From Strigamia acuminata (lineage: Eukaryota > Arthropoda > Chilopoda > Geophilomorpha > Linotaeniidae): a stretch of DNA of 64,000 nt. The notes under the pieces are model-generated. The model searched no databases, was not told the origin of the DNA, and saw only the letters and a program-made list of their open reading frames with translations. The translations under genes and the position numbers were made by a program. The DNA is taken from contig CASHSZ010000135.1 of assembly GCA_949358305.1 (NCBI GenBank), positions 62,001-126,000 on the forward strand, in the 5' to 3' direction. How positions within the stretch are numbered: position 1 is the stretch's first letter; every line of letters begins with the position of its first letter. Positions 18,101 through 32,597 of the stretch are shown one piece after another.

Positions 18101-21100
18101 GTGGTGTTTGTGCTAAGTCAACTGCGATGTGAAATGAGCTCAAAATTTTTTTTTCAAAATTTATTGCTTGGGTGTTGCTAAAACTTATATTGAAGGCTTC
18201 TACTAAGGTTTAAACACTATTTCTGAACATTCAGAGACATTGGTCTTGTGGTGTTTGTGCTAAGTCAACTGTGATGAGATCAAAAGTCTATTCTCCCAAA
18301 TCATCGGTTGGATGTTTCTAAAACTTACATTGGAGCCTTCTACTAAGGTTTAAACACTATTTCTGAACATTCAGAGACATTGGTCTTATGGTGTTTGTGC
18401 TAAGTCAACTGTGATGAGATCAAAAGTCTATTCTCCCAAATCATCGGTTGAATGTTTCTAAAACTTACATTGGAGCCTTCTACTAAGGTTTAAACACTAT
18501 TTCTGAACATTCAGAGACATTGGTCTTGTGGTGTTTGTGCTAAGTCAACTGTGATGAGATCAAAAGTCTATTCTCCCAAATCATCGGTTGGATGTTTCTA
18601 AAACTTACATTGGAGCCTTCTACTAAGGTTTAAACACTATTTCTGAACATTCAGAGACATTGGTCTTGTGGTGTTTGTGCTAAGTCAACTGCGATGAGAT
18701 CAAAAGTCTATTCTCCCAAATCATTGGTTGGATGTTTCTAAAACTTACATTGGAGCCTTCTACTAAGGTTTAAACACTATTTCTGAACATTCAGAGACAT
18801 TGGTCTTGTGGTGTTTGTGCTAAGTCAACTGTGATGAGATCAAAAGTCTATTCTCCCAAATCATCGGTTGGATGTTTCTAAAACTTACATTGGAGCCTTC
18901 TACTAAGGTTTAAACACTATTTCTGAACATTCAGAGACATTGGTCTTGTGGTGTTTGTGCTAAGTCAACTGTGATGAGATCAAAAGTCTATTCTCCCAAA
19001 TCATCGGTTGAATGTTTCTAAAACTTACATTGGAGCCTTCTACTAAGGTTTAAACACTATTTCTGAACATTCAGAGACATTGGTCTTGTGGTGTTTGTGC
19101 TAAGTCAACTGTGATGAGATCAAAAGTCTATTCTCCCAAATCATCGGTTGGATGTTTCTAAAACTTACATTGGAGCCTTCTACTAAGGTTTAAACACTAT
19201 TTCTGAACATTCAGAGACATTGGTCTTGTGGTGTTTGTGCTAAGTCAACTGCGATGTGAAATAAGCTCAAAATTTTTTTTTCAAAATTTATTGCTTGGGT
19301 GTTGCTAAAACTTACATTGAAGGCTTCTACTAAGGTTTAAACACTATTTCTAAACATTCAGAGACATTGGTCTTGTGGTGTTTGTGCTAAGTCAACTGTG
19401 ATGAGATCAAAAGTCTATTCTCCCAAATCATCGGTTGGATGTTTCTAAAACTTACATTGGAGCCTTCTACTAAGGTTTAAACACTATTTCTGAACATTCA
19501 GAGACATTGGTCTTGTGGTGTTTGTGCTAAGTCAACTGTGATGAGATCAAAAGTCTATTCTTCCAAATCATTGGTTGGATGTTTCTAAAACTTACATTGA
19601 AGGCTTCTACTAAGGTTTAAACACTATTTCTGAACATTCAGAGACATTGGTCTTGTGGTGTTTGTGCTAAGTCAACTGCGATGTGAAATGAGCTCAAAAT
19701 TTTTTTTTCAAAATTTAATGCTTGGGTGTTGCTAAAACTTATATTGAAGGCTTCTACTAAGGTTTAAACACTATTTCTGAACATACAGAGACATTCGACT
19801 TGTGGTGTTTGTGCTAAGTAACTGTGATGAGATCAAAAGTCTATTCTCCCAAATCATTGCTTGGATGTTGCTAAAACTTACATTGAAGGCTTCTACTAAG
19901 GTTTAAACACTATTTCTGAACATTCAGAGACATTGGTCTTGTGGTGTTTGTGCTAAGTCAACTGTGATGAGATCAAAAGTCTATTCTCCCAAATCATCGG
20001 TTGGATGTTTCTAAAACTTACATTGGAGCCTTCTACTAAGGTTTAAACACTATTTCTGAACATTCAGAGACATTGGTCTTATGGTGTTTGTGCTAAGTCA
20101 ACTGTGATGAGATCAAAAGTCTATTCTCCCAAATCATCGGTTGGATGTTTCTAAAACTTACATTGGAGCCTTCTACTAAGGTTTAAACACTATTTCTGAA
20201 CATTCAGAGACATTGGTCTTGTGGTGTTTGTGCTAAGTCAACTGTGATGAGATCAAAAGTCTATTCTTCCAAATCATTGGTTGGATGTTTCTAAAACTTA
20301 CATTGGAGCCTTCTACTAAGGTTTAAACACTATTTCTGAACATTCAGAGACATTGGTCTTGTGGTGTTTGTGCTAAGTCAACTGTGATGAGATCAAAAGT
20401 CTATTCTCCCAAATCATTGGTTGGATGTTTCTAAAACTTACATTGGAGCCTTCTACTAAGGTTTAAACACTATTTCTGAACATTCAGAGACATTGGTCTT
20501 GTGGTGTTTGTGCTAAGTCAACTGTGATGAGATCAAAAGTCTATTCTTCCAAATCATTGGTTGGATGTTTCTAAAACTTACATTGGAGCCTTCTACTAAG
20601 GTTTAAACACTATTTCTGAACATTCAGAGACATTGGTCTTGTGGTGTTTGTGCTAAGTCAACTGTGATGAGATCAAAAGTCTATTCTTCCAAATCATTGG
20701 TTGAATGTTTCTAAAACTTACATTGGAGCCTTCTACTAAGGTTTAAACACTATTTCTGAACATTCAGAGACATTGGTCTTGTGGTGTTTGTGCTAAGTCA
20801 ACTGCGATGTGAAATAAGCTCAAAATTTTTTTTTCAAAATTTATTGCTTGGGTGTTGCTAAAACTTACATTGAAGGCTTCTACTAAGGTTTAAACACTAT
20901 TTCTAAACATTCAGAGACATTGGTCTTGTGGTGTTTGTGCTAAGTCAACTGTGATGAGATCAAAAGTCTATTCTCCCAAATCATCGGTTGGATGTTTCTA
21001 AAACTTACATTGGAGCCTTCTACTAAGGTTTAAACACTATTTCTGAACATTCAGAGACATTGGTCTTGTGGTGTTTGTGCTAAGTCAACTGTGATGAGAT

Positions 21101-22799
21101 CAAAAGTCTATTCTCCCAAATCATTGGTTGGATGTTTCTAAAACTTACATTGGAGCCTTCTACTAAGGTTTAAACACTATTTCTGAACATTCAGAGACAT
21201 TGGTCTTGTGGTGTTTGTGCTAAGTCAACTGTGATGAGATCAAAAGTCTATTCTCCCAAATCATCGGTTGGATGTTTCTAAAACTTACATTGGAGCCTTC
21301 TACTAAGGTTTAAACACTATTTCTGAACATTCAGAGACATTGGTCTTGTGGTGTTTGTGCTAAGTCAACTGCAATGTGAAATAAGCTCAAAATTTTTTTT
21401 TCAAAGTTTATTGCTTGGGTGTTGCTAAAACTTACATTGAAGGCTTCTACTAAGGTTTAAACACTATTTCTAAACATTCAGAGACATTGGTCTTGTGGTG
21501 TTTGTGCTAAGTCAACTGTGATGAGATCAAAAGTCTATTCTCCCAAATCATCGGTTGGATGTTTCTAAAACTTACATTGGAGCCTTCTACTAAGGTTTAA
21601 ACACTATTTCTGAACATTCAGAGACATTGGTCTTGTGGTGTTTGTGCTAAGTCAACTGCGATGTAAAATGAGCTCAAAATTTTTTTTTCAAAATTTATTG
21701 CTTGGGTGTTTTTAAAACTTATATTGAAGGCTTCTACTAAGGTTTAAACACTATTTCTGAACATTCAGAGACATTGGACTTGTGATGTTTGTGCTAAGTC
21801 AACTGTGATGAGATCAAAAGTCTATTCTCCCAAATCATCAGTTGGATGTTTCTAAAACTTACATTGGAGCCTTCTACTAAGGTTTAAACACTATTTCTGA
21901 ACATTCAGAGACATTGGTCTTGTGGTGTTTGTGCTAAGTCAACTGTGATGAGATCAAAAGTCTATTCTCCCAAATCATTGGTTGGATGTTTCTAAAACTT
22001 ACATTGGAGCCTTCTACTAAGGTTTAAACACTATTTCTGAACATTCAGAGACATTGGTCTTGTGGTGTTTGTGCTAAGTCAACTGTGATGAGATCAAAAG
22101 TCTATTCTCCCAAATCATCGGTTGGATGTTTCTAAAACTTACATTGGAGCCTTCTACTAAGGTTTAAACACTATTTCTGAACATTCAGAGACATTGGTCT
22201 TGTGGTGTTTGTGCTAAGTCAACTGCAATGTGAAATAAGCTCAAAATTTTTTTTTCAAAGTTTATTGCTTGGGTGTTGCTAAAACTTACATTGAAGGCTT
22301 CTACTAAGGTTTAAACACTATTTCTAAACATTCAGAGACATTGGTCTTGTGGTGTTTGTGCTAAGTCAACTGTGATGAGATCAAAAGTCTATTCTCCCAA
22401 ATCATCGGTTGGATGTTTCTAAAACTTACATTGGAGCCTTCTACTAAGGTTTAAACACTATTTCTGAACATTCAGAGACATTGGACTTGTGGTGTTTGTG
22501 CTAAGTCAACTGCGATGTGAAATGAGCTCAAAATTTTTTTTTCAAAATTTATTGCTTGGGTGTTGCTAAAACTTATATTGAAGGCTTCTACTAAGGTTTA
22601 AACACTATTTCTGAACATTCAGAGACATTGGTCTTGTGGTGTTTGTGCTAAGTCAACTGTGATGAGATCAAAAGTCTATTCTCCCAAATCATCGGTTGGA
22701 TGTTTCTAAAACTTACATTGGAGCCTTCTACTAAGGTTTAAACACTATTTCTGAACATTCAGAGACATTGGTCTTATGGTGTTTGTGCTAAGTCAACTG
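14724..22799 (+). repeat. 4,248-bp higher-order repeat, two copies, second with an extra monomer
   Basis: Markers repeat at 4,248 bp: the aagtaactg junctions at 15571/19819 and the B monomers at 15431/19679. Past about 20,400 the spacing becomes 4,388 bp (B with taaaatgag at 17271/21659; B at 18125/22513) because the second copy has one additional 140-bp A monomer with the cattgg marker. The correspondence fades after about 18,410/22,800. Confidence 0.85.
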
Positions 22800-25067
22800 T
22801 GATGAGATCAAAAGTCTATTCTCCCAAATCATCGGTTGGATGTTTCTAAAACTTACATTGGAGCCTTCTACTAAGGTTTAAACACTATTTCTGAACATTC
22901 AGAGACATTGGTCTTGTGGTGTTTGTGCTAAGTCAACTGTGATGAGATCAAAAGTCTATTCTCCCAAATCATTGGTTGGATGTTTCTAAAACTTACATTG
23001 GAGCCTTCTACTAAGGTTTAAACACTATTTCTGAACATTCAGAGACATTGGTCTTGTGGTGTTTGTGCTAAGTCAACTGTGATGAGATCAAAAGTCTATT
23101 CTCCCAAATCATCGGTTGGATGTTTCTAAAACTTACATTGGAGCCTTCTACTAAGGTTTAAACACTATTTCTGAACATTCAGAGACATTGGTCTTGTGGT
23201 GTTTGTGCTAAGTCAACTGCAATGTGAAATAAGCTCAAAATTTTTTTTTCAAAGTTTATTGCTTGGGTGTTGCTAAAACTTACATTGAAGGCTTCTACTA
23301 AGGTTTAAACACTATTTCTAAACATTCAGAGACATTGGTCTTGTGGTGTTTGTGCTAAGTCAACTGTGATGAGATCAAAAGTCTATTCTCCCAAATCATC
23401 GGTTGGATGTTTCTAAAACTTACATTGGAGCCTTCTACTAAGGTTTAAACACTATTTCTGAACATTCAGAGACATTGGTCTTGTGGTGTTTGTGCTAAGT
23501 CAACTGCGATGTAAAATGAGCTCAAAATTTTTTTTTCAAAATTTATTGCTTGGGTGTTTTTAAAACTTATATTGAAGGCTTCTACTAAGGTTTAAACACT
23601 ATTTCTGAACATTCAGAGACATTGGACTTGTGATGTTTGTGCTAAGTCAACTGTGATGAGATCAAAAGTCTATTCTCCCAAATCATCAGTTGGATGTTTC
23701 TAAAACTTACATTGGAGCCTTCTACTAAGGTTTAAACACTATTTCTGAACATTCAGAGACATTGGTCTTGTGGTGTTTGTGCTAAGTCAACTGTGATGAG
23801 ATCAAAAGTCTATTCTCCCAAATCATTGGTTGGATGTTTCTAAAACTTACATTGGAGCCTTCTACTAAGGTTTAAACACTATTTCTGAACATTCAGAGAC
23901 ATTGGTCTTGTGGTGTTTGTGCTAAGTCAACTGTGATGAGATCAAAAGTCTATTCTCCCAAATCATCGGTTGGATGTTTCTAAAACTTACATTGGAGCCT
24001 TCTACTAAGGTTTAAACACTATTTCTGAACATTCAGAGACATTGGTCTTGTGGTGTTTGTGCTAAGTCAACTGCAATGTGAAATAAGCTCAAAATTTTTT
24101 TTTCAAAGTTTATTGCTTGGGTGTTGCTAAAACTTACATTGAAGGCTTCTACTAAGGTTTAAACACTATTTCTAAACATTCAGAGACATTGGTCTTGTGG
24201 TGTTTGTGCTAAGTCAACTGTGATGAGATCAAAAGTCTATTCTCCCAAATCATCGGTTGGATGTTTCTAAAACTTACATTGGAGCCTTCTACTAAGGTTT
24301 AAACACTATTTCTGAACATTCAGAGACATTGGACTTGTGGTGTTTGTGCTAAGTCAACTGCGATGTGAAATGAGCTCAAAATTTTTTTTTCAAAATTTAT
24401 TGCTTGGGTGTTGCTAAAACTTATATTGAAGGCTTCTACTAAGGTTTAAACACTATTTCTGAACATTCAGAGACATTGGTCTTGTGGTGTTTGTGCTAAG
24501 TCAACTGTGATGAGATCAAAAGTCTATTCTCCCAAATCATCGGTTGGATGTTTCTAAAACTTACATTGGAGCCTTCTACTAAGGTTTAAACACTATTTCT
24601 GAACATTCAGAGACATTGGTCTTATGGTGTTTGTGCTAAGTCAACTGTGATGAGATCAAAAGTCTATTCTCCCAAATCATCGGTTGGATGTTTCTAAAAC
24701 TTACATTGGAGCCTTCTACTAAGGTTTAAACACTATTTCTGAACATTCAGAGACATTGGTCTTGTGGTGTTTGTGCTAAGTCAACTGTGATGAGATCAAA
24801 AGTCTATTCTCCCAAATCATTGGTTGGATGTTTCTAAAACTTACATTGGAGCCTTCTACTAAGGTTTAAACACTATTTCTGAACATTCAGAGACATTGGT
24901 CTTGTGGTGTTTGTGCTAAGTCAACTGTGATGAGATCAAAAGTCTATTCTCCCAAATCATCGGTTGGATGTTTCTAAAACTTACATTGGAGCCTTCTACT
25001 AAGGTTTAAACACTATTTCTGAACATTCAGAGACATTGGACTTGTGGTGTTTGTGCTAAGTCAACTG
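21659..25067 (+). repeat. 1,848-bp higher-order repeat, two tandem copies (second partial)
   Basis: A B monomer with taaaatgag and tttttaaaac begins units at 21659 and 23507. The following B monomers at 22226/24074 (caatg) and 22513/24361 (tgag) also lie 1,848 bp apart. One unit is 13 monomers (nine A and four B). The second copy loses register near 25,040. Confidence 0.85.
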
Positions 25068-25774
25068 CGATGTGAAATGAGCTCAAAATTTTTTTTTCAA
25101 AATTTATTGCTTGGGTGTTGCTAAAACTTATATTGAAGGCTTCTACTAAGGTTTAAACACTATTTCTGAACATTCAGAGACATTGGTCTTGTGGTGTTTG
25201 TGCTAAGTCAACTGTGATGAGATCAAAAGTCTATTCTCCCAAATCATCGGTTGGATGTTTCTAAAACTTACATTGGAGCCTTCTACTAAGGTTTAAACAC
25301 TATTTCTGAACATTCAGAGACATTGGTCTTATGGTGTTTGTGCTAAGTCAACTGTGATGAGATCAAAAGTCTATTCTCCCAAATCATCGGTTGGATGTTT
25401 CTAAAACTTACATTGGAGCCTTCTACTAAGGTTTAAACACTATTTCTGAACATTCAGAGACATTGGTCTTGTGGTGTTTGTGCTAAGTCAACTGTGATGA
25501 GATCAAAAGTCTATTCTCCCAAATCATTGGTTGGATGTTTCTAAAACTTACATTGGAGCCTTCTACTAAGGTTTAAACACTATTTCTGAACATTCAGAGA
25601 CATTGGTCTTGTGGTGTTTGTGCTAAGTCAACTGTGATGAGATCAAAAGTCTATTCTCCCAAATCATCGGTTGGATGTTTCTAAAACTTACATTGGAGCC
25701 TTCTACTAAGGTTTAAACACTATTTCTGAACATTCAGAGACATTGGTCTTGTGGTGTTTGTGCTAAGTCAACTG
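24361..25774 (+). repeat. 707-bp B-first pentamer, two tandem copies
   Basis: Units 24361-25067 and 25068-25774, each B(tgag, tatatt)-A(ggtcttatgg)-A-A(cattgg)-A. They differ at the end of the last monomer (ggactt/ggtctt). The left-right order B then A(ttatgg) is the same as at the retrotransposon insertion point. Confidence 0.85.
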
Positions 25775-28700
25775 CAATGTGAAATAAGCTCAAAATTTTT
25801 TTTTCAAAGTTTATTGCTTGGGTGTTGCTAAAACTTACATTGAAGGCTTCTACTAAGGTTTAAACACTATTTCTAAACATTCAGAGACATTGGTCTTGTG
25901 GTGTTTGTGCTAAGTCAACTGTGATGAGATCAAAAGTCTATTCTCCCAAATCATCGGTTGGATGTTTCTAAAACTTACATTGGAGCCTTCTACTAAGGTT
26001 TAAACACTATTTCTGAACATTCAGAGACATTGGTCTTGTGGTGTTTGTGCTAAGTCAACTGCGATGTAAAATGAGCTCAAAATTTTTTTTTCAAAATTTA
26101 ATGCTTGGGTGTTGCTAAAACTTATATTGAAGGCTTCTACTAAGGTTTAAACACTGTTTCTGAACATTCAGAGACATTGGACTTGTGGTGTTTGTGCTAA
26201 GTCAACTGTGATGAGATCAAAAGTCTATTCTCCCAAATCATTGGTTGGATGTTTCTAAAACTTACATTGGAGCCTTCTACTAAGGTTTAAACACTATTTC
26301 TGAACATTCAGAGACATTGGTCTTGTGGTGTTTGTGCTAAGTCAACTGTGATGAGATCAAAAGTCTATTCTCCCAAATCATCGGTTGGATGTTTCTAAAA
26401 CTTACATTGGAGCCTTCTACTAAGGTTTAAACATTATTTCTGAACATTTAGAGACATTGGTCTTGTGGTGTTTGTGCTAAGTCAACTGCGATGTGAAATA
26501 AGCTCAAAATTTTTTTTTCAAAATTTATTGCTTGGGTGTTGCTAAAACTTACATTGAAGGCTTCTACTAAGGTTTAAACACTATTTCTAAACATTCAGAG
26601 ACATTGGTCTTGTGGTGTTTGTGCTAAGTCAACTGTGATGAGATCAAAAGTCTATTCTCCCAAATCATCGGTTGGATGTTTCTAAAACTTACATTGGAGC
26701 CTTCTACTAAGGTTTAAACACTATTTCTGAACATTTAGAGACATTGGTCTTGTGGTGTTTGTGCTAAGTCAACTGCGATGTGAAATAAGCTCAAAATTTT
26801 TTTTTCAAAATTTATTGCTTGAGTGTTGCTAAAACTTATATTGAAGGCTTCTACTAAGGTTTAAACACTATTTCTGAACATTCAGAGACATTGGTCTTGT
26901 GGTATTTGTGCTAAGTCAACTGCGATGTGAAATGAGCTCAAAATTTTTTTTTCAAAATTTAATGCTTGGGTGTTGCTAAAACTTATATTGAAGGCTTCTA
27001 CTAAGGTTTAAACACTATTTCTGAACATTCAGAGACATTGGACTTGTGATGTTTGTGCTAAGTCAACTGTGATGAGATCAAAAGTCTATTCTCCCAAATC
27101 ATCAGTTGGATGTTTCTAAAACTTACATTGGAGCCTTCTACTAAGGTTTAAACACTATTTCTGAACATTCAGAGACATTGGTCTTGTGGTGTTTGTGCTA
27201 AGTCAACTGTGATGAGATCAAAAGTCTATTCTCCCAAATCATTGGTTGGATGTTTCTAAAACTTACATTGGAGCCTTCTACTAAGGTTTAAACACTATTT
27301 CTGAACATTCAGAGACATTGGTCTTGTGGTGTTTGTGCTAAGTCAACTGTGATGAGATCAAAAGTCTATTCTCCCAAATCATCGGTTGGATGTTTCTAAA
27401 ACTTACATTGGAGCCTTCTACTAAGGTTTAAACACTATTTCTAAACATTCAGAGACATTGGTCTTGTGGTGTTTGTGCTAAGTCAACTGTGATGAGATCA
27501 AAAGTCTATTCTCCCAAATCATCGGTTGGATGTTTCTAAAACTTACATTGGAGCCTTCTACTAAGGTTTAAACACTATTTCTGAACATTCAGAGACATTG
27601 GACTTGTGGTGTTTGTGCTAAGTCAACTGCGATGTGAAATGAGCTCAAAATTTTTTTTTCAAAATTTATTGCTTGGGTGTTGCTAAAACTTATATTGAAG
27701 GCTTCTACTAAGGTTTAAACACTATTTCTGAACATTCAGAGACATTGGTCTTGTGGTGTTTGTGCTAAGTCAACTGTGATGAGATCAAAAGTCTATTCTC
27801 CCAAATCATTGGTTGGATGTTTCTAAAACTTACATTGGAGCCTTCTACTAAGGTTTAAACACTATTTCTGAACATTCAGAGACATTGGTCTTGTGGTGTT
27901 TGTGCTAAGTCAACTGTGATGAGATCAAAAGTCTATTCTCCCAAATCATCGGTTGAATGTTTCTAAAACTTACATTGGAGCCTTCTACTAAGGTTTAAAC
28001 ACTATTTCTGAACATTCAGAGACATTGGTCTTGTGGTGTTTGTGCTAAGTCAACTGTGATGAGATCAAAAGTCTATTCTCCCAAATCATCGGTTGGATGT
28101 TTCTAAAACTTACATTGGAGCCTTCTACTAAGGTTTAAACACTATTTCTGAACATTCAGAGACATTGGTCTTGTGGTGTTTGTGCTAAGTCAACTGCGAT
28201 GTGAAATAAGCTCAAAATTTTTTTTTCAAAATTTATTGCTTGGGTGTTGCTAAAACTTACATTGAAGGCTTCTACTAAGGTTTAAACACTATTTCTAAAC
28301 ATTCAGAGACATTGGTCTTGTGGTGTTTGTGCTAAGTCAACTGTGATGAGATCAAAAGTCTATTCTCCCAAATCATCGGTTGGATGTTTCTAAAACTTAC
28401 ATTGGAGCCTTCTACTAAGGTTTAAACACTATTTCTGAACATTCAGAGACATTGGTCTTGTGGTGTTTGTGCTAAGTCAACTGTGATGAGATCAAAAGTC
28501 TATTCTTCCAAATCATTGGTTGGATGTTTCTAAAACTTACATTGAAGGCTTCTACTAAGGTTTAAACACTATTTCTGAACATTCAGAGACATTGGTCTTG
28601 TGGTGTTTGTGCTAAGTCAACTGCGATGTGAAATGAGCTCAAAATTTTTTTTTCAAAATTTAATGCTTGGGTGTTGCTAAAACTTATATTGAAGGCTTCT

Positions 28701-31700
28701 ACTAAGGTTTAAACACTATTTCTGAACATACAGAGACATTGGACTTGTGGTGTTTGTGCTAAGTAACTGTGATGAGATCAAAAGTCTATTCTCCCAAATC
28801 ATTGCTTGGATGTTGCTAAAACTTACATTGAAGGCTTCTACTAAGGTTTAAACACTATTTCTGAACATTCAGAGACATTGGTCTTGTGGTGTTTGTGCTA
28901 AGTCAACTGTGATGAGATCAAAAGTCTATTCTCCCAAATCATCGGTTGGATGTTTCTAAAACTTACATTGGAGCCTTCTACTAAGGTTTAAACACTATTT
29001 CTGAACATTCAGAGACATTGGTCTTGTGGTGTTTGTGCTAAGTCAACTGTGATGAGATCAAAAGTCTATTCTTCCAAATCATTGGTTGGATGTTTCTAAA
29101 ACTTACATTGGAGCCTTCTACTAAGGTTTAAACACTATTTCTGAACATTCAGAGACATTGGTCTTGTGGTGTTTGTGCTAAGTCAACTGTGATGAGATCA
29201 AAAGTCTATTCTCCCAAATCATCGGTTGAATGTTTCTAAAACTTACATTGGAGCCTTCTACTAAGGTTTAAACACTATTTCTGAACATTCAGAGACATTG
29301 GTCTTGTGGTGTTTGTGCTAAGTCAACTGCGATGTGAAATAAGCTCAAAATTTTTTTTTCAAAATTTATTGCTTGGGTGTTGCTAAAACTTACATTGAAG
29401 GCTTCTACTAAGGTTTAAACACTATTTCTAAACATTCAGAGACATTGGTCTTGTGGTGTTTGTGCTAAGTCAACTGTGATGAGATCAAAAGTCTATTCTC
29501 CCAAATCATCGGTTGGATGTTTCTAAAACTTACATTGGAGCCTTCTACTAAGGTTTAAACACTATTTCTGAACATTCAGAGACATTGGTCTTGTGGTGTT
29601 TGTGCTAAGTCAACTGTGATGAGATCAAAAGTCTATTCTCCCAAATCATTGGTTGGATGTTTCTAAAACTTACATTGGAGCCTTCTACTAAGGTTTAAAC
29701 ACTATTTCTGAACATTCAGAGACATTGGTCTTGTGGTGTTTGTGCTAAGTCAACTGTGATGAGATCAAAAGTCTATTCTCCCAAATCATCGGTTGGATGT
29801 TTCTAAAACTTACATTGGAGCCTTCTACTAAGGTTTAAACACTATTTCTGAACATTCAGAGACATTGGTCTTGTGGTGTTTGTGCTAAGTCAACTGCAAT
29901 GTAAAATAAGCTCAAAATTTTTTTTTCAAAGTTTATTGCTTGGGTGTTGCTAAAACTTACATTGAAGGCTTCTACTAAGGTTTAAACACTATTTCTAAAC
30001 ATTCAGAGACATTGGTCTTGTGGTGTTTGTGCTAAGTCAACTGTGATGAGATCAAAAGTCTATTCTCCCAAATCATCGGTTGGATGTTTCTAAAACTTAC
30101 ATTGGAGTCTTCTACTAAGGTTTAAACACTATTTCTGAACATTTAGAGACATTGGTCTTGTGGTGTTTGTGCTAAGTCAACTGCGATGTGAAATAAGCTC
30201 AAAATTTTTTTTTCAAAATTTATTGCTTGAGTGTTGCTAAAACTTATATTGAAGGCTTCTACTAAGGTTTAAACACTATTTCTGAACATTCAGAGACATT
30301 GGTCTTGTGGTATTTGTGCTAAGTCAACTGCGATGTGAAATGAGCTCAAAATTTTTTTTTCAAAATTTAATGCTTGGGTGTTGCTAAAACTTATATTGAA
30401 GGCTTCTACTAAGGTTTAAACACTATTTCTGAACATACAGAGACATTGGACTTGTGGTGTTTGTGCTAAGTAACTGTGATGAGATCAAAAGTCTATTCTC
30501 CCAAATCATTGCTTGGATGTTGCTAAAACTTACATTGAAGGCTTCTACTAAGGTTTAAACACTATTTCTGAACATTCAGAGACATTGGACTTGTGATGTT
30601 TGTGCTAAGTCAACTGTGATGAGATCAAAAGTCTATTCTCCCAAATCATCAGTTGGATGTTTCTAAAACTTACATTGGAGCCTTCTACTAAGGTTTAAAC
30701 ACTATTTCTGAACATTCAGAGACATTGGTCTTGTGGTGTTTGTGCTAAGTCAACTGTGATGAGATCAAAAGTCTATTCTCCCAAATCATTGGTTGGATGT
30801 TTCTAAAACTTACATTGGAGCCTTCTACTAAGGTTTAAACACTATTTCTGAACATTCAGAGACATTGGTCTTGTGGTGTTTGTGCTAAGTCAACTGTGAT
30901 GAGATCAAAAGTCTATTCTCCCAAATCATCGGTTGGATGTTTCTAAAACTTACATTGGAGCCTTCTACTAAGGTTTAAACACTATTTCTAAACATTCAGA
31001 GACATTGGTCTTGTGGTGTTTGTGCTAAGTCAACTGTGATGAGATCAAAAGTCTATTCTCCCAAATCATTGGTTGGATGTTTCTAAAACTTACATTGGAG
31101 CCTTCTACTAAGGTTTAAACACTATTTCTGAACATTCAGAGACATTGGTCTTGTGGTGTTTGTGCTAAGTCAACTGTGATGAGATCAAAAGTCTATTCTC
31201 CCAAATCATCGGTTGGATGTTTCTAAAACTTACATTGGAGCCTTCTACTAAGGTTTAAACACTATTTCTAAACATTCAGAGACATTGGTCTTGTGGTGTT
31301 TGTGCTAAGTCAACTGTGATGAGATCAAAAGTCTATTCTCCCAAATCATCGGTTGGATGTTTCTAAAACTTACATTGGAGCCTTCTACTAAGGTTTAAAC
31401 ACTATTTCTAAACATTCAGAGACATTGGTCTTGTGGTGTTTGTGCTAAGTCAACTGTGATGAGATCAAAAGTCTATTCTCCCAAATCATCGGTTGGATGT
31501 TTCTAAAACTTACATTGGAGCCTTCTACTAAGGTTTAAACACTATTTCTGAACATTCAGAGACATTGGACTTGTGGTGTTTGTGCTAAGTCAACTGCGAT
31601 GTGAAATGAGCTCAAAATTTTTTTTTCAAAATTTATTGCTTGGGTGTTGCTAAAACTTATATTGAAGGCTTCTACTAAGGTTTAAACACTATTTCTGAAC

Positions 31701-32597
31701 ATTCAGAGACATTGGTCTTGTGGTGTTTGTGCTAAGTCAACTGCGATGTGAAATAAGCTCAAAATTTTTTTTTCAAAATTTATTGCTTGGGTGTTGCTAA
31801 AACTTACATTGAAGGCTTCTACTAAGGTTTAAACACTATTTCTAAACATTCAGAGACATTGGTCTTGTGGTGTTTGTGCTAAGTCAACTGTGATGAGATC
31901 AAAAGTCTATTCTCCCAAATCATCGGTTGGATGTTTCTAAAACTTACATTGGAGCCTTCTACTAAGGTTTAAACACTATTTCTGAACATTCAGAGACATT
32001 GGTCTTGTGGTGTTTGTGCTAAGTCAACTGTGATGAGATCAAAAGTCTATTCTCCCAAATCATTGGTTGGATGTTTCTAAAACTTACATTGGAGCCTTCT
32101 ACTAAGGTTTAAACACTATTTCTGAACATTCAGAGACATTGGTCTTGTGGTGTTTGTGCTAAGTCAACTGTGATGAGATCAAAAGTCTATTCTCCCAAAT
32201 CATCGGTTGAATGTTTCTAAAACTTACATTGGAGCCTTCTACTAAGGTTTAAACACTATTTCTGAACATTCAGAGACATTGGTCTTGTGGTGTTTGTGCT
32301 AAGTCAACTGTGATGAGATCAAAAGTCTATTCTCCCAAATCATCGGTTGGATGTTTCTAAAACTTACATTGGAGCCTTCTACTAAGGTTTAAACACTATT
32401 TCTGAACATTCAGAGACATTGGTCTTGTGGTGTTTGTGCTAAGTCAACTGCGATGTGAAATAAGCTCAAAATTTTTTTTTCAAAATTTATTGCTTGGGTG
32501 TTGCTAAAACTTACATTGAAGGCTTCTACTAAGGTTTAAACACTATTTCTAAACATTCAGAGACATTGGTCTTGTGGTGTTTGTGCTAAGTCAACTG

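Larger units (their letters stand above)
19399..31036 (+). repeat. Large intra-array duplication, left copy (11.6 kb)
   Basis: This matches 35145-47208 in order and in rare markers. The offset changes only in whole-monomer steps: 15,746 bp up to about 23.3 kb, 16,453 after a 707-bp pentamer gained on the right, 15,746 again after a pentamer gained here (25068-25774), then 15,893, 16,032 and 16,172. Markers include the cactgtttctg variant (26151/42044), acattattt (26431/42324) and the caatgtaaaataag B monomer (29897/46069). Confidence 0.85.
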
